Shown here: positions 16,492 to 25,367 of the stretch, piece after piece
Numbering within the stretch: position 1 is the first letter of the stretch
Layout: each line of letters starts with the position of its first letter
Assembly (NCBI RefSeq): GCF_003946405.1
Contig: NZ_RHOG01000027.1
Location: 1 to 40,304, forward strand
DNA from: Lacticaseibacillus yichunensis
Lineage (GTDB): Bacteria > Bacillota > Bacilli > Lactobacillales > Lactobacillaceae
Direction: 5' to 3'
DNA length: 40,304 nt
Translations under genes and position numbers: made by a program
Notes under the pieces: generated by a model
The model's input: only the letters and a program-made list of their open reading frames with translations
Databases searched by the model: none
Told to the model about the DNA's origin: nothing

Positions 16492-17304
16492 TCAAGGAAG
16501 ATCGTCTTTGATGATCGTGGTGCGGCCGGCGATTCGCATGTGCTGAATGACGGCGCGCACATCGTTATCGCTGAAATAAACAGGATTTTCACCCAATGCC
16601 CGAATCTGTTGGCGGGCAGTAGTGATGTCCGCGGCCGTGATATCCAAGGTGCTGGTACTACCAGATTTCTGATCTGTTGAGGAGCCTGCGGTGGTACCGC
16701 TTTGACTATCGCTGGCTCCGTTGCTTGTCGGTGAGGATGAAGCCTTTGTCTGGGCGGATGTTTGGGCCTCAGCCAGTTTGGTATCGAGGCTAAGAATCTG
16801 GCTGTACAGGGTCTGATAAGGGGCGGCAGTGTATGGCGCTTTTTTCAAAGTTGCAAGGGCGTCGCGAGCTTTGGTCAGCGAGGCTGTGTCTTGGGTCAGT
16901 GCCGCTTCAGCATTCGTCAGGGTTTTATTGGCGATGGCGATATTGTCCTGGTAATTTTTGACTGTTTTGAGCCGGCTCGTCGCCTGAGCAATGAGCTTGG
17001 CGTTGCCGTTTTTTGTGGCGACCACCGCGTTCAACTGATCTGTGGCGGTGTCAAAGGCTTCTTGGGCGATTGCGGTCTCTGCTGCGACGAAATGTTTGAG
17101 CTGGGTGGTCCGCGCCTTGTTTTTCGCTGAGCTGTCCGAGTTTTGTACGGCCTGGCTCAATCCCCATGCCTGTTGATAGTTCTTTTCCGTCAAGGCGCTG
17201 GTCAGCTGACTCTTTGTCGACGCAAGCCCATTGTCGTTTTGCCGACACCCTGTAAGTGTGACGATCAACGTTGCCGCGACGGCTAGTAAAATAGTTTTTT
17301 TCAT
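16492..17304 (-). CDS. putative lipoprotein with coiled-coil-like region, 270 residues
   Basis: A type II signal peptide is clear: MKKT, hydrophobic core, lipobox L17-T18-G19-C20. The mature part is first a long Ala/Gln/Thr/Lys-rich helical region (about 25-180) with heptad-like spacing, then a Ser/Gly/Thr linker (about 185-215), then a short C-terminal domain of about 50 residues (DITAADITTARQQIRALGEN...). It should sit on the outer membrane face. I do not recognise the family. The start at 17304 has GGAGG seven bases upstream; the open frame continues far upstream but only as the antisense of tagA. Convergent with the GntR gene, divergent from tagA. Confidence 0.82.
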   Translation of the reverse strand: MKKTILLAVAATLIVTLTGCRQNDNGLASTKSQLTSALTEKNYQQAWGLSQAVQNSDSSAKNKARTTQLKHFVAAETAIAQEAFDTATDQLNAVVATKNGNAKLIAQATSRLKTVKNYQDNIAIANKTLTNAEAALTQDTASLTKARDALATLKKAPYTAAPYQTLYSQILSLDTKLAEAQTSAQTKASSSPTSNGASDSQSGTTAGSSTDQKSGSTSTLDITAADITTARQQIRALGENPVYFSDNDVRAVIQHMRIAGRTTIIKDDLP

Positions 17305-17417
17305 CTTTGCACCTCCATGCATCAGTATATCATAGCTGGGTATCCGCGCGAGATTGCCCGGGGTATCCCAAAGTATTCCTAACTCCTTGCAGAAAAGGTG
17401 AGCTTGCCCGCTGAATT

Positions 17418-17426
17418 TGGTATAAT
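17418..17426 (+). promoter_or_regulatory. extended -10 promoter of tagA-pncB-nadE
   Basis: TGGTATAAT combines a perfect -10 (17421-17426) with the TGn extension. No good -35 is seen at 17 bases, as is common for extended -10 promoters. It lies 50 bases before tagA. Confidence 0.65.
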
Positions 17427-17475
17427 ATTTCACAAATAGCCCCGTGCGTGGCGGGCGACCAAGGTGGGTGAGGGT

Positions 17476-18216
17476 GTGAAAAAGATCGAGGTGCTTGGCG
17501 TGACGTTTGACGCCGGCACAAAGCAGGAGATTCTGGCCCGGATCGCGGACAGACTCGCGGCGCGTGAAGGGACATTTGTGGTCACCGCCAATCCGGAGAT
17601 CGTGATGAAGGCGCGGCGCGATCCCGATTTTTCCGCGCTGGTCAAGCAGGCGGAGCTGGTCACCGCAGATGGCATCGGGGTCGTGCAAGGCGCCGCGATG
17701 CTGGGTCGGCCGCTGCCGGAACGCGTGACTGGCTACGACCTGCTTGTGGACTTGCTGGGGCTGGCCAATGAGAAGCACCTTCGCGTTTTCCTCATCGGCG
17801 CCAAGCCCGAGGTGATTGCCCAGACCGCGGCCAAGGTGCAGGCCACGTATCCGCAACTGGTCCTGGCCGGAGCCCGCGATGGGTATTTCGACCTGACCGA
17901 CACCAGCGTCATTGAGGCGGTGGCCTCTGCGCGCCCGGACATGGTGTTTGCCGCGCTGGGGGCGCCCAAACAGGAACAATTTTTGACCCAATTGCGCGCG
18001 CAGCTGCCACATGCCTTGTTGATGGGGGTCGGCGGGAGCTTTGATGTGCTGGCCGGCGTCGCCAAGCGCGCGCCAAGCTGGATGCAGCGCGCGCATCTTG
18101 AATGGTTGTATCGGCTCATCAAACAACCCAGTCGACTCGGCCGGATGATGGTCCTGCCGCAATTTGTTTTTGCTGTCAGAAAGCAGCGGCGCGCTGAACG
18201 CCAAGCTCACAAGTAG
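17476..18216 (+). CDS. tagA: N-acetylglucosaminyldiphosphoundecaprenol N-acetylmannosaminyltransferase (TagA/WecG/CpsF family)
   Basis: The 246-residue protein is a full-length TagA/WecG/CpsF glycosyltransferase. It shows TANPEIVMKARRDPDF, TADGIGVVQGA with Asp65, the position of the proposed catalytic Asp in studied TagA enzymes, VFLIGAKPEV, and AALGAPKQEQFL. It adds ManNAc from UDP-ManNAc to lipid-linked GlcNAc, the first committed step of wall teichoic acid linkage-unit synthesis, at the inner membrane face. GTG at 17476 was chosen because AAGGTGG lies eight bases upstream; another in-frame GTG 12 bases earlier lacks one. pncB begins 16 bases past the stop, so the genes are probably cotranscribed. 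The rest of the WTA genes start 6 kb downstream. Confidence 0.95.
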   Translation: MKKIEVLGVTFDAGTKQEILARIADRLAAREGTFVVTANPEIVMKARRDPDFSALVKQAELVTADGIGVVQGAAMLGRPLPERVTGYDLLVDLLGLANEKHLRVFLIGAKPEVIAQTAAKVQATYPQLVLAGARDGYFDLTDTSVIEAVASARPDMVFAALGAPKQEQFLTQLRAQLPHALLMGVGGSFDVLAGVAKRAPSWMQRAHLEWLYRLIKQPSRLGRMMVLPQFVFAVRKQRRAERQAHK

Positions 18217-18232
18217 CCTAAGGAGAATGATC

Positions 18233-19696
18233 ATGACGACTTATCCAGACGATGGATTAGCGCTTCATACCGATTTTTATGAACTAAATATGATGTGGAC
18301 TTACTGGAAACAAGGCATTGCGGAAAAAAATGCTGTGTTTGAATGCTATTTCCGCGACCTTCCATTTGGCAGTGGCTTCGCTGTTTTTGCGGGTTTGGAG
18401 CACGTGGTCGATTACCTGACCCACCTGCAATTTTCCGAATCCGATCTGGCTTACCTGCAAACGACAACAACGTATCCGCCGGAATTCATTCAATATCTGC
18501 GCGACCTGCGCTTCACGGCCTCGGTGCGCTCGGCGGTGGAAGGCGACCTTGTCTTCAACAATGAGCCGATCTTCCAAGTCGAAGGTCCGCTGGCGCAGTG
18601 CCAACTGGTTGAAACGGCGATCTTGAACATGATCAATTATCAGACATTGGTGGCCACCAAGGCGGCGCGCATCCGCGCAGTTGTCGGCGATGACGCGCTG
18701 ATGGAATTTGGCACGCGTCGCGCTCAGGAAACTGAGGCGGCGATGTGGGGCACCCGGGCAGCTTACATTGGCGGTTTCAATGCGACTTCAAACGTCCGCG
18801 CCGGCAAAGTCTTCGGGATTCCAATCTCCGGTACCCATGCGCATGCCTTGGTGCAGGCGTATCGCGATGACTACACCGCGTTCAAGGCCTATGCCGAAGC
18901 CAACCGCGATGTCACGTTCCTTGTCGACACCTATGACACCTTGCGCTCTGGCGTGCCGGCCGCGATTCGCGTGGCGCGTGAAATGGGCGATAAAATCAAC
19001 TTCCAAGGCGTGCGCATCGATTCGGGCGATATGGCCTATATTTCCAAGCGCGTTCGCCAACAGCTTGATGAAGCCGGGTTCCCAGATGTGAAAATCATCG
19101 CGTCAAACGACCTGGATGAAAACACCATTCAGAACTTGAAGATGCAAGGCGCCAAGATCGATACCTGGGGCGTGGGCACCAAGGTCATCACCGCGTATGA
19201 CCACCCGGCTCTGGGTGCGGTTTACAAGCTGGTCGCGATTGAGGATGAAAATGGTGAGATGGTCGACACCATCAAGCTGTCCAGCAACGCCGAAAAGGTT
19301 TCCACGCCTGGCAAAAAGCAGGTCTGGCGCATCACCCGCCACAGCAACGGCAAGTCAGAAGGCGACTGGATCGCCTTGGCGGATGAAGATCCGCGCGAAC
19401 TCGACTCCCTGTATATGTTCCATCCCAATTATCCGTACATTAATAAAACCGTGACGGATTTTGACGCGCGGCCGGTGCTTCAGCCAATCTTTGATCACGG
19501 CAAGCTGGTTTATCAGTTGCCAGCGCTGACCGACATCCGCGAATTTGGGATGCACAGTGTGGATTCTTTGTGGGATGAATATACCCGCGTCCTCAATCCG
19601 CAAGATTACCCCGTCGATCTGTCGCAAAAAGCATGGGACAACAAGATGAATCTGATAAATCAGATCCGCGCGAAGGTCAACCAGCATCGCGCTTAG
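18233..19696 (+). CDS. pncB: nicotinate phosphoribosyltransferase
   Basis: The 487-residue protein matches the bacterial NAPRTase type: LHTDFYELNMMWTYW at the N-terminus, FGTRRAQETEAAMWGTRAAYIGGFNATSNV in the middle, GTHAHALVQAY with the conserved His region, and FQGVRIDSGDMAYISKRVR and VGTKVITAYDHPALGAVYKLV further on. It converts nicotinate and PRPP to nicotinate mononucleotide, ATP-dependent, entering NAD salvage. The ATG at 18233 has AGGAG seven bases upstream; an ATG at 18227 is too close. It sits between tagA and nadE in the same direction with short gaps. Confidence 0.96.
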   Translation: MTTYPDDGLALHTDFYELNMMWTYWKQGIAEKNAVFECYFRDLPFGSGFAVFAGLEHVVDYLTHLQFSESDLAYLQTTTTYPPEFIQYLRDLRFTASVRSAVEGDLVFNNEPIFQVEGPLAQCQLVETAILNMINYQTLVATKAARIRAVVGDDALMEFGTRRAQETEAAMWGTRAAYIGGFNATSNVRAGKVFGIPISGTHAHALVQAYRDDYTAFKAYAEANRDVTFLVDTYDTLRSGVPAAIRVAREMGDKINFQGVRIDSGDMAYISKRVRQQLDEAGFPDVKIIASNDLDENTIQNLKMQGAKIDTWGVGTKVITAYDHPALGAVYKLVAIEDENGEMVDTIKLSSNAEKVSTPGKKQVWRITRHSNGKSEGDWIALADEDPRELDSLYMFHPNYPYINKTVTDFDARPVLQPIFDHGKLVYQLPALTDIREFGMHSVDSLWDEYTRVLNPQDYPVDLSQKAWDNKMNLINQIRAKVNQHRA

Positions 19697-19729
19697 GTGT
19701 TGCGTCGATCATCAATGGAGGCAAATTCT

Positions 19730-20557
19730 ATGAGAGAAAAACAAGCAGAGATCATCGCGGCCTTGCAGGTGCAGCCGACGATCGATCCGCAGACGGAGAT
19801 TCGTCGCAGTGTCGATTTTCTGAAGGCGTATTTGCGGCGCTATCCTGGATTGAAGACCTATGTGCTGGGCATCTCCGGTGGCCAGGATTCCAGTTTGGCC
19901 GGGGCCTTGGCGGAACGCGCGGTGACCGAATTGCGCGCGGAAACGGGCCAGCAGGAACTTCGCTTCATCGCCGTCCGCCTGCCCTATGGCGAACAAGCGG
20001 ATGAAGCGGATGCCATGGCCGCCATCGACTTCATGAAGGCCGATGAGACGATGCGCGTCAACATCAAGGCCAGTGTGGATGCCATGACGGCCGCCGTGAC
20101 CGCAAATGGCCTGCAGATCTCCGATTTTAATAAAGGTAACATCAAGGCCCGTGCCCGCATGATCGCCCAGTATGCGATTGCCGGGGCGACCAATGGCGTG
20201 GTGATCGGGACAGATCATGCTGCCGAAGCTGTGACCGGTTTTTACACCAAATTCGGCGATGGCGGTGCCGATGTCACACCGCTCAGTCGGCTTGATAAGC
20301 GGCAAGGCGCCGCAATGTTGCAGGCGCTTGGCGCCCCAGCGCATCTCTATGAAAAAGCCCCGACTGCGGATCTTGAAGAGGATCGGCCGGCGCTTCCTGA
20401 TGAGGTCGCATTGGGAGTCACGTACCGCCAGATCGATGACTATCTGGAAGGCAAAGACATCGAGGTGAACGCGGCCGAGACGATCGAGGGCTGGTATCAG
20501 CGCACGCAACACAAGCGCCACCTGCCGATCACAGTGTTTGATGATTTCTGGAAGTAA
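19730..20557 (+). CDS. nadE: ammonia-dependent NAD+ synthetase
   Basis: The 275-residue protein has the same length as E. coli NadE. The PP-loop GISGGQDSS (47-55) binds [16 protein letters not shown] and [35 protein letters not shown] are family blocks, and no glutaminase domain is present, so free ammonia is the nitrogen source. It amidates deamido-NAD to NAD, the final step after pncB and nadD. ATG at 19730 follows TGGAGG at eight bases. It ends the tagA-pncB-nadE run; I see no strong terminator directly after it. Confidence 0.97.
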   Translation: MREKQAEIIAALQVQPTIDPQTEIRRSVDFLKAYLRRYPGLKTYVLGISGGQDSSLAGALAERAVTELRAETGQQELRFIAVRLPYGEQADEADAMAAIDFMKADETMRVNIKASVDAMTAAVTANGLQISDFNKGNIKARARMIAQYAIAGATNGVVIGTDHAAEAVTGFYTKFGDGGADVTPLSRLDKRQGAAMLQALGAPAHLYEKAPTADLEEDRPALPDEVALGVTYRQIDDYLEGKDIEVNAAETIEGWYQRTQHKRHLPITVFDDFWK

Positions 20558-20616
20558 CCGGTGCCTCTAGAAAGCCTGCAACAGGGCCAGCACGTCATAT
20601 TTCCGCCGCGGCCATC

Positions 20617-20645
20617 TTGTGCATCCCGTGTCAGTCCGTTATAAT
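20617..20645 (+). promoter_or_regulatory. promoter of the riboswitch-controlled P-type ATPase operon
   Basis: TTGTGC (20617-20622) and a perfect TATAAT (20640-20645) are 17 bases apart and place the transcript start just before the riboswitch. Confidence 0.75.
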
Positions 20646-20654
20646 GTCCATAAC

Positions 20655-20772
20655 GCATAAGGGAGTAACTAGCGGTCTAACCGCGGCAACGCCACCAACT
20701 AGAGAGTTAATCTGGTGTTGTCTTAATTAGTGAGACTTATGTCTGCATGTGCAGGCATGAGTCTCTTTTTTT
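20655..20772 (+). promoter_or_regulatory. yybP-ykoY (manganese) riboswitch
   Basis: The leader between the promoter and the ATPase gene contains AGGGAGTA (20660-20667), the L1 core of yybP-ykoY elements (usually GGGGAGTA), followed by a GCGGT/ACCGC hairpin, the GGCAACGCCACCA stretch, a CACCA/TGGTG hairpin with AACT/AGTT inside it, and an intrinsic terminator. In this family Mn2+ binding favours the structure that lets transcription go on. The same class controls the P-type ATPase YoaB in Lactococcus, an arrangement matching this one. The class call is by eye and gene context. Confidence 0.75.
20732..20772 (+). terminator. riboswitch terminator hairpin
   Basis: GAGACT (20732-20737) pairs with AGTCTC (20760-20765), with further ATG/CAT and CTGC/GCAG pairs inside, and seven T residues follow. 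It lies between the aptamer and the coding region, as expected for a transcriptional switch. Confidence 0.88.
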
Positions 20773-20843
20773 ACCGCTAGGCGGCCCTGATGGCTAGAAA
20801 GAACGGTGGCGCAACCAAGCGACCACCCAGAGGAGGAGTTCAA

Positions 20844-23501
20844 TTGACCGATCAACCTGTTTATGCCCAGACCCCAGAGGCCGTGGTGGCGGATGTGTCA
20901 TCTGACATCGCCCGCGGCCTGACGAAAGGCGAGGCGCAGACCCGCCTGACGACCAACGGCCCCAACCGCTTGGCGCAGGGTAAACGAAAGACGCTTGCCC
21001 AGCGCTTTTTGGACCAGTTCAAGGATTTTATGATCATTGTGCTGCTGGCGGCCGCGCTGATCGCGGGGCTGGTGGTGCATGAATGGGCCGATGCCGGCAT
21101 TATTTTGGCTGTGGTCATCATCAATGCAATCTTCGGTGTTTTCCAGGAAAGCAAAGCCGAAGAGGCAATCGATGCCTTACAGAAAATGGCGACGCCGAAT
21201 GCCCATGTGTTGCGCGACGGCGAGGTGCTCACGATTCCGTCGAACGAATTGGTCGTGGGGGACATCGTGTTGCTTGAGGCTGGCGATGTGGTACCGGCCG
21301 ACTTGCGCCTGATCGAAAGCGCGAACCTGAAGATCGAGGAGTCCGCATTGACTGGCGAATCCGTGCCAGTTGAAAAAGACACCGCGGTCATCTCGAAAAA
21401 TGAAGTTGGTATCGGCGATCGCACCAACATGGCGTTCATGAATTCGAACATCACGTATGGCCGCGGCACCGGTGTCGTCGTGGCGACGGGGATGCAGACC
21501 GAGGTCGGCCGCATCGCCGGCATGATCAACTCGGCCAAAGAGACCAGCACCCCGCTTCAGGAGAACCTCAGCCAGTTGGGCAAACAGCTGACGGTGATGA
21601 TCTTGATTATTGCGGCGATTGTGTTTGCCGTTGGGATGTGGCGCCAGGCAGCCAGCTTGCCGGAAATGTTTTTGACTGCGATCTCGCTGGCGGTGGCTGC
21701 GATTCCGGAAGGGTTACCCGCCATTGTCACAATCATCTTGGCCCTTGGCACGCAGAAAATGGCGAAGCGTAACGCGCTGGTCCGCAAGTTGCCTGCCGTC
21801 GAGACGCTGGGGTCCACCGATATCATTGCCTCGGATAAAACCGGCACCTTGACCCAAAACAAGATGACCGTTGAAAAGACCTGGTACGATGGCACGCTGC
21901 ATGACGCGAAGGCTGGCGTTGAAGGCGCCAATCCGCTGATGCAGATCATGAATTTTGCCAACGACACCAAGATCCAAGAAAATGGCAAAATGCTCGGGGA
22001 TCCGACCGAAACGGCGCTGGTCGCGTTTGGCAAGGCGCACGCCTATAACATCGACGCCGAATTGGCCAACATGCCGCGCGTGGCGGAGGTGCCGTTTGAC
22101 TCCGAGCGCAAACTGATGTCGACCGTGCATGACCTCGGCGACGGGACCTTCTTCGTGGCCACAAAAGGTGCGCCGGATCAGCTGCTCAAGCGCACCACGC
22201 AGATCGTCGACGAGACCATCGTCACAGATCTGAATGAGGACCGTAAACAGGCACTGTTGACTGCGAACACCGGCATGGCCAAGCAGGCGTTGCGGGTACT
22301 CGGGATGGCTTACAAGATCATTGATGCCATTCCGGACCCAGTAAACACGGACACCATCGAGCAAGACCTGATCTTCGCCGGCTTGGTCGGCATGATCGAT
22401 CCGGAACGCCCAGAAGCTGCCCAAGCGGTGGCGGAAGCCAAGGCTGCAGGCATTCGCCCGATGATGATCACTGGGGACCACCAGGATACCGCCGAGGCGA
22501 TCGCCGGCCGGCTTGGAATCATTGAACCTGGCGATGACGCCGCGGTGATCACCGGGGCCGAGCTCGACCAGCAAAGTGATGCCGAATTTGAAAAAAATGT
22601 CGTGAAGTATTCCGTGTATGCCCGGGTGGCGCCAGAGCATAAGGTCCGCATCGTCAATGCCTGGCAAAAACGCGGCAAGGTCGTTGCCATGACTGGCGAT
22701 GGCGTCAATGATGCGCCGGCCCTTAAAGCCGCCGACATTGGCATCGGCATGGGCATCACCGGGACGGAAGTGTCCAAGGGGGCGTCGGACATGGTGCTGG
22801 CTGACGATAACTTCAGTACCATCGTGGTCGCCGTGGAGGAAGGGCGCAAAGTCTTTTCCAACATTCAAAAGGCGATTCAGTATCTGTTGTCGGCCAACCT
22901 TGGGGAAGTCTTGACGCTGTTCATGATGACGATGCTGGGCTGGGACATCCTTGCGCCGGTCCACATTCTTTGGATCAACCTGGTGACCGATACCATTCCG
23001 GCAATCGCATTGGGCGTTGAACCGACCGAACCCGGAATCATGAAGCAAAAACCGCGTGGCCGTGCCTCGAACTTCTTCTCCGGTGGCGTCGGGCCAGCCG
23101 TGATCTGGCAGGGGATGCTGGAAGGGCTCCTGACCCTGGGTGTCTATTTTGTCGGCATTACCTGGCCGGTCCACACAGGCAGCGCCGCGATTCACGCAGA
23201 CGCCTTGACCATGGCGTACGCAACGCTGGGGCTGATTCAGCTGTTCCATGCCTTCAACGTCAAGTCCATTCACCAAAGCTTATTCACAGTTGGCGCCTTC
23301 CGCAACAAGGCCTTCAACTGGGCAATCTTGGTGTCGTTCCTGCTACTGGCCGTGACCATCCTCGTGCCGGGCTTCAACTCGCTGTTCCATGTGACGAGCC
23401 TGGATGGCTTCCAGTGGGCGCTGGTGCTTGGCGCGGGCCTCTTGATGATCATCATTGTCGAGCTGGTCAAATTGGTGGAGCGCCACGTCAAAAAGGCGTA
23501 A
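20844..23501 (+). CDS. P-type cation ATPase, PMCA/SERCA-like, probable Mn2+ exporter
   Basis: The 885-residue protein has the full P2-type architecture: N-terminal cation-ATPase domain, LTGES in the actuator domain, the phosphorylated Asp331 in SDKTGTLTQNKMTVEK, the KGAPDQLL nucleotide site, MITGDHQDTAEAIA and MTGDGVNDAPALKAADIGIGMG hinge motifs, and ten predicted membrane helices. M4 has AAIPEGLP and M6 has NLVTDTIPAIALG, residues typical of Ca2+/Mn2+ pumps. The upstream yybP-ykoY riboswitch makes Mn2+ export the likely job, like Lactococcus YoaB; Ca2+ is the alternative. The TTG at 20844 is preferred because AGAGGAGG precedes it by seven bases; a TTG-less upstream ATG would add 18 basic residues. 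Confidence 0.93.
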   Translation: MTDQPVYAQTPEAVVADVSSDIARGLTKGEAQTRLTTNGPNRLAQGKRKTLAQRFLDQFKDFMIIVLLAAALIAGLVVHEWADAGIILAVVIINAIFGVFQESKAEEAIDALQKMATPNAHVLRDGEVLTIPSNELVVGDIVLLEAGDVVPADLRLIESANLKIEESALTGESVPVEKDTAVISKNEVGIGDRTNMAFMNSNITYGRGTGVVVATGMQTEVGRIAGMINSAKETSTPLQENLSQLGKQLTVMILIIAAIVFAVGMWRQAASLPEMFLTAISLAVAAIPEGLPAIVTIILALGTQKMAKRNALVRKLPAVETLGSTDIIASDKTGTLTQNKMTVEKTWYDGTLHDAKAGVEGANPLMQIMNFANDTKIQENGKMLGDPTETALVAFGKAHAYNIDAELANMPRVAEVPFDSERKLMSTVHDLGDGTFFVATKGAPDQLLKRTTQIVDETIVTDLNEDRKQALLTANTGMAKQALRVLGMAYKIIDAIPDPVNTDTIEQDLIFAGLVGMIDPERPEAAQAVAEAKAAGIRPMMITGDHQDTAEAIAGRLGIIEPGDDAAVITGAELDQQSDAEFEKNVVKYSVYARVAPEHKVRIVNAWQKRGKVVAMTGDGVNDAPALKAADIGIGMGITGTEVSKGASDMVLADDNFSTIVVAVEEGRKVFSNIQKAIQYLLSANLGEVLTLFMMTMLGWDILAPVHILWINLVTDTIPAIALGVEPTEPGIMKQKPRGRASNFFSGGVGPAVIWQGMLEGLLTLGVYFVGITWPVHTGSAAIHADALTMAYATLGLIQLFHAFNVKSIHQSLFTVGAFRNKAFNWAILVSFLLLAVTILVPGFNSLFHVTSLDGFQWALVLGAGLLMIIIVELVKLVERHVKKA

Positions 23502-23523
23502 ACTTTTGGCTGGAGGTTCTGAC

Positions 23524-23961
23524 ATGAATAAAAATCAGCTCAAAATGATGCACTATGGCACCACAATCGACAAAGTGATGAAGGATACCGAAGCTCAGCA
23601 AGAGGTGCTTAGCCCATTGTTTGAGGCCTTGCGCAGTGCGATTGACGCAGGTACCGAACAGGCCTTTGATGCCGAGACCTATACTGAGACCAAGACGGCC
23701 TTCACAGCCGGCACGGCGGTGTATGCCGGGCTCAGCGACAAACTGGCGTCCTTGGCTGCCCCGGCGCGCCTGATGGGCAACCATGTGCTGCTGAAAAACA
23801 CTTACGCGGATTTTGTGGCGGGCTGTCAGGCAATGACGGCCAGCCTCGGGGATGCCCCAGCGGACTTGGATGTCGCGGCCTTCAACAGTGCTGAGGCGGC
23901 CCAAGATGAAGCCACCGATAAGCTGATGAAGTACCTGCAGCGCATCTCTGCGTTAGTCTAA
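23524..23961 (+). CDS. hypothetical protein, 145 residues
   Basis: I do not recognise this protein. It is acidic, Ala-rich and mostly helical in appearance, without signal peptide or membrane segment. TGGAGG lies seven bases before the ATG. It starts 22 bases after the ATPase gene and precedes a strong terminator, so it is probably the last gene of the riboswitch-controlled operon and may be related to manganese balance; that is only inference from position. Confidence 0.78.
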   Translation: MNKNQLKMMHYGTTIDKVMKDTEAQQEVLSPLFEALRSAIDAGTEQAFDAETYTETKTAFTAGTAVYAGLSDKLASLAAPARLMGNHVLLKNTYADFVAGCQAMTASLGDAPADLDVAAFNSAEAAQDEATDKLMKYLQRISALV

Positions 23962-23979
23962 TGTCTTTGCGAATCCATT

Positions 23980-24039
23980 AGCTCCGGCCGACCTTGGTGC
24001 GCGCAGTTTGCGTAGCGTCAGGGTCGGCCGGAGCTTTTT
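23980..24039 (+). terminator. rho-independent terminator of the ATPase operon
   Basis: Perfect 14-base arms AGCTCCGGCCGACC (23980-23993) and GGTCGGCCGGAGCT (24022-24035) are followed by TTTT. The 28-base loop itself has a short inverted repeat (GCGC). Confidence 0.9.
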
Positions 24040-24205
24040 GTGTGGGAGACGTCTCCTCTTTGTGATGAGGGTGGGGCATCGGGACGCGGGGGGGTTCGGT
24101 TAAGTTTTCGCTAAAGTCTGCCGAAGCAGTAGCGCTGGCGGCCGCATTGGGCAAAGATAATGCTAGTTTCATGAAAAGTGCAGAAAGCTGGGAGCTGGGA
24201 ACTGG

Positions 24206-25348
24206 ATGTCACCATTGAAAGTCCTTCTGGCCACGACCGTGAAGGAAAGCTATTTGGGTGTGATGCGCCTGCTGCCGCCAAGTCGGCGTAAGCAAGCGAC
24301 AATTGTCTATTATATGACGTTTGCGGATAATGATGCGGGGTTGATAGAGGACCTAGCCAAGCAGTTCGGCCAGGACTTTGTGGTGTTTGCCACGCCGAAA
24401 GCCGAGCCACAGGCCAGCGCGCTGGCCGCAAGCGGGGTTCATGTGGTGCTTCTCGGACGCTCAAAACTGTTGCTGCAAAACGCGATCAGTTACCTCAAAC
24501 AAGCGACTGTTGTTATCACGGATGACTACTTTCCGGAGCTAGTCCTTGCAAAACAGGCCCGTGGGGTGATTCTGCTGTGGCATGCCAATGGTGCGATCAA
24601 ACGCTTCGGCTGGCAGGACCCTGCCAATCGCGAGCGCCCGGCCGGTGATCAGCGCCGCTTCAAACAAGTTTACAGCCGTTACACGGACATCTTGACGGGC
24701 TCGGATACCATGGGCCAGATCTTCCAGCAGAGCTTTGCGGTGCCTGCTTCGGTGATTCGACCGATCGGGTTCCTGCGTTCAGACACGTTGGTCAACGCGG
24801 CACCAAGCGATGGCGCGCCGATCGATTTTCTCTATGCGCCGACGTATCGAGATGCGCCGGGGGAGATGCAAGAGGTGTTGCGCCAGGCCTTCGCTGTCTT
24901 CCAGCGGGTCAAGCAGCATCATTTCGTTGTGAAGCTGCATCCCTCTGTTTCGCGAGATGCGATTCTCCATTTGCCAGAAAACGTCTCAGTTACTGAGGAG
25001 AACCTGAACTCGCTGTTGGGGCGAGCTCGTGTGTTGATCACTGATTATTCTTCGGCGATCTTCGATTATCTTCTGGTGCGCGCGCATGCGCAAACGATTC
25101 TGTTTTGTCCAGACCTTTTGGCCTATCAAACGCGGCCCGGCTTGCAAGAAAGCTTTGAAAACGGGCAGCTTGGGCCGCTCACGGTTGACGGTGGACAGCT
25201 TTATGATACAATTGTTAACAGTCGATTCGGCCTTGATTCTGAGGCGACGGATGCTCTTGCAAACCGCTGGAATCAGTACAATGACGGGAATGTAAAAACA
25301 CGGACCCGGCGATTGATCGACCAGTATCTGAGACTGGCAAACAGCTGA
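24206..25348 (+). CDS. tagB: teichoic acid glycerol-phosphate primase (TagB-like CDP-glycerol glycerophosphotransferase)
   Basis: The 380-residue protein is as long as B. subtilis TagB. It has an N-terminal half with ILLWHANGAIKRFG (the W-H-x-x-x-x-x-K motif of glycerophosphotransferases, family PF04464) and a C-terminal half with FLYAPTYRD, FVVKLHPS and VLITDYSSAIFDYLL, the nucleotide-diphosphate-binding region. No membrane segment; TagB proteins sit at the inner face of the membrane. It should add the first glycerol phosphate from CDP-glycerol to the GlcNAc-ManNAc lipid made by TagO and TagA. The ATG at 24206 has GGGA five bases upstream, a weak signal. tagD follows 19 bases after its stop. 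Confidence 0.88.
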   Translation: MSPLKVLLATTVKESYLGVMRLLPPSRRKQATIVYYMTFADNDAGLIEDLAKQFGQDFVVFATPKAEPQASALAASGVHVVLLGRSKLLLQNAISYLKQATVVITDDYFPELVLAKQARGVILLWHANGAIKRFGWQDPANRERPAGDQRRFKQVYSRYTDILTGSDTMGQIFQQSFAVPASVIRPIGFLRSDTLVNAAPSDGAPIDFLYAPTYRDAPGEMQEVLRQAFAVFQRVKQHHFVVKLHPSVSRDAILHLPENVSVTEENLNSLLGRARVLITDYSSAIFDYLLVRAHAQTILFCPDLLAYQTRPGLQESFENGQLGPLTVDGGQLYDTIVNSRFGLDSEATDALANRWNQYNDGNVKTRTRRLIDQYLRLANS

Positions 25349-25367
25349 AAAGAATGGAGAAATCATT

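Noticed and set aside
17305-18234. Upstream extension of the minus-strand lipoprotein frame, opposite tagA
   Set aside because: The signal peptide with lipobox and the ribosome binding site at 17304 mark the real start. The extension is only the antisense of tagA, whose motifs are clear.
21714-23276. A 520-residue minus-strand open frame opposite the P-type ATPase
   Set aside because: It mirrors a GC-rich coding region; the plus strand has every P-type motif. The antisense product is rich in His, Arg and Gly without domain features.
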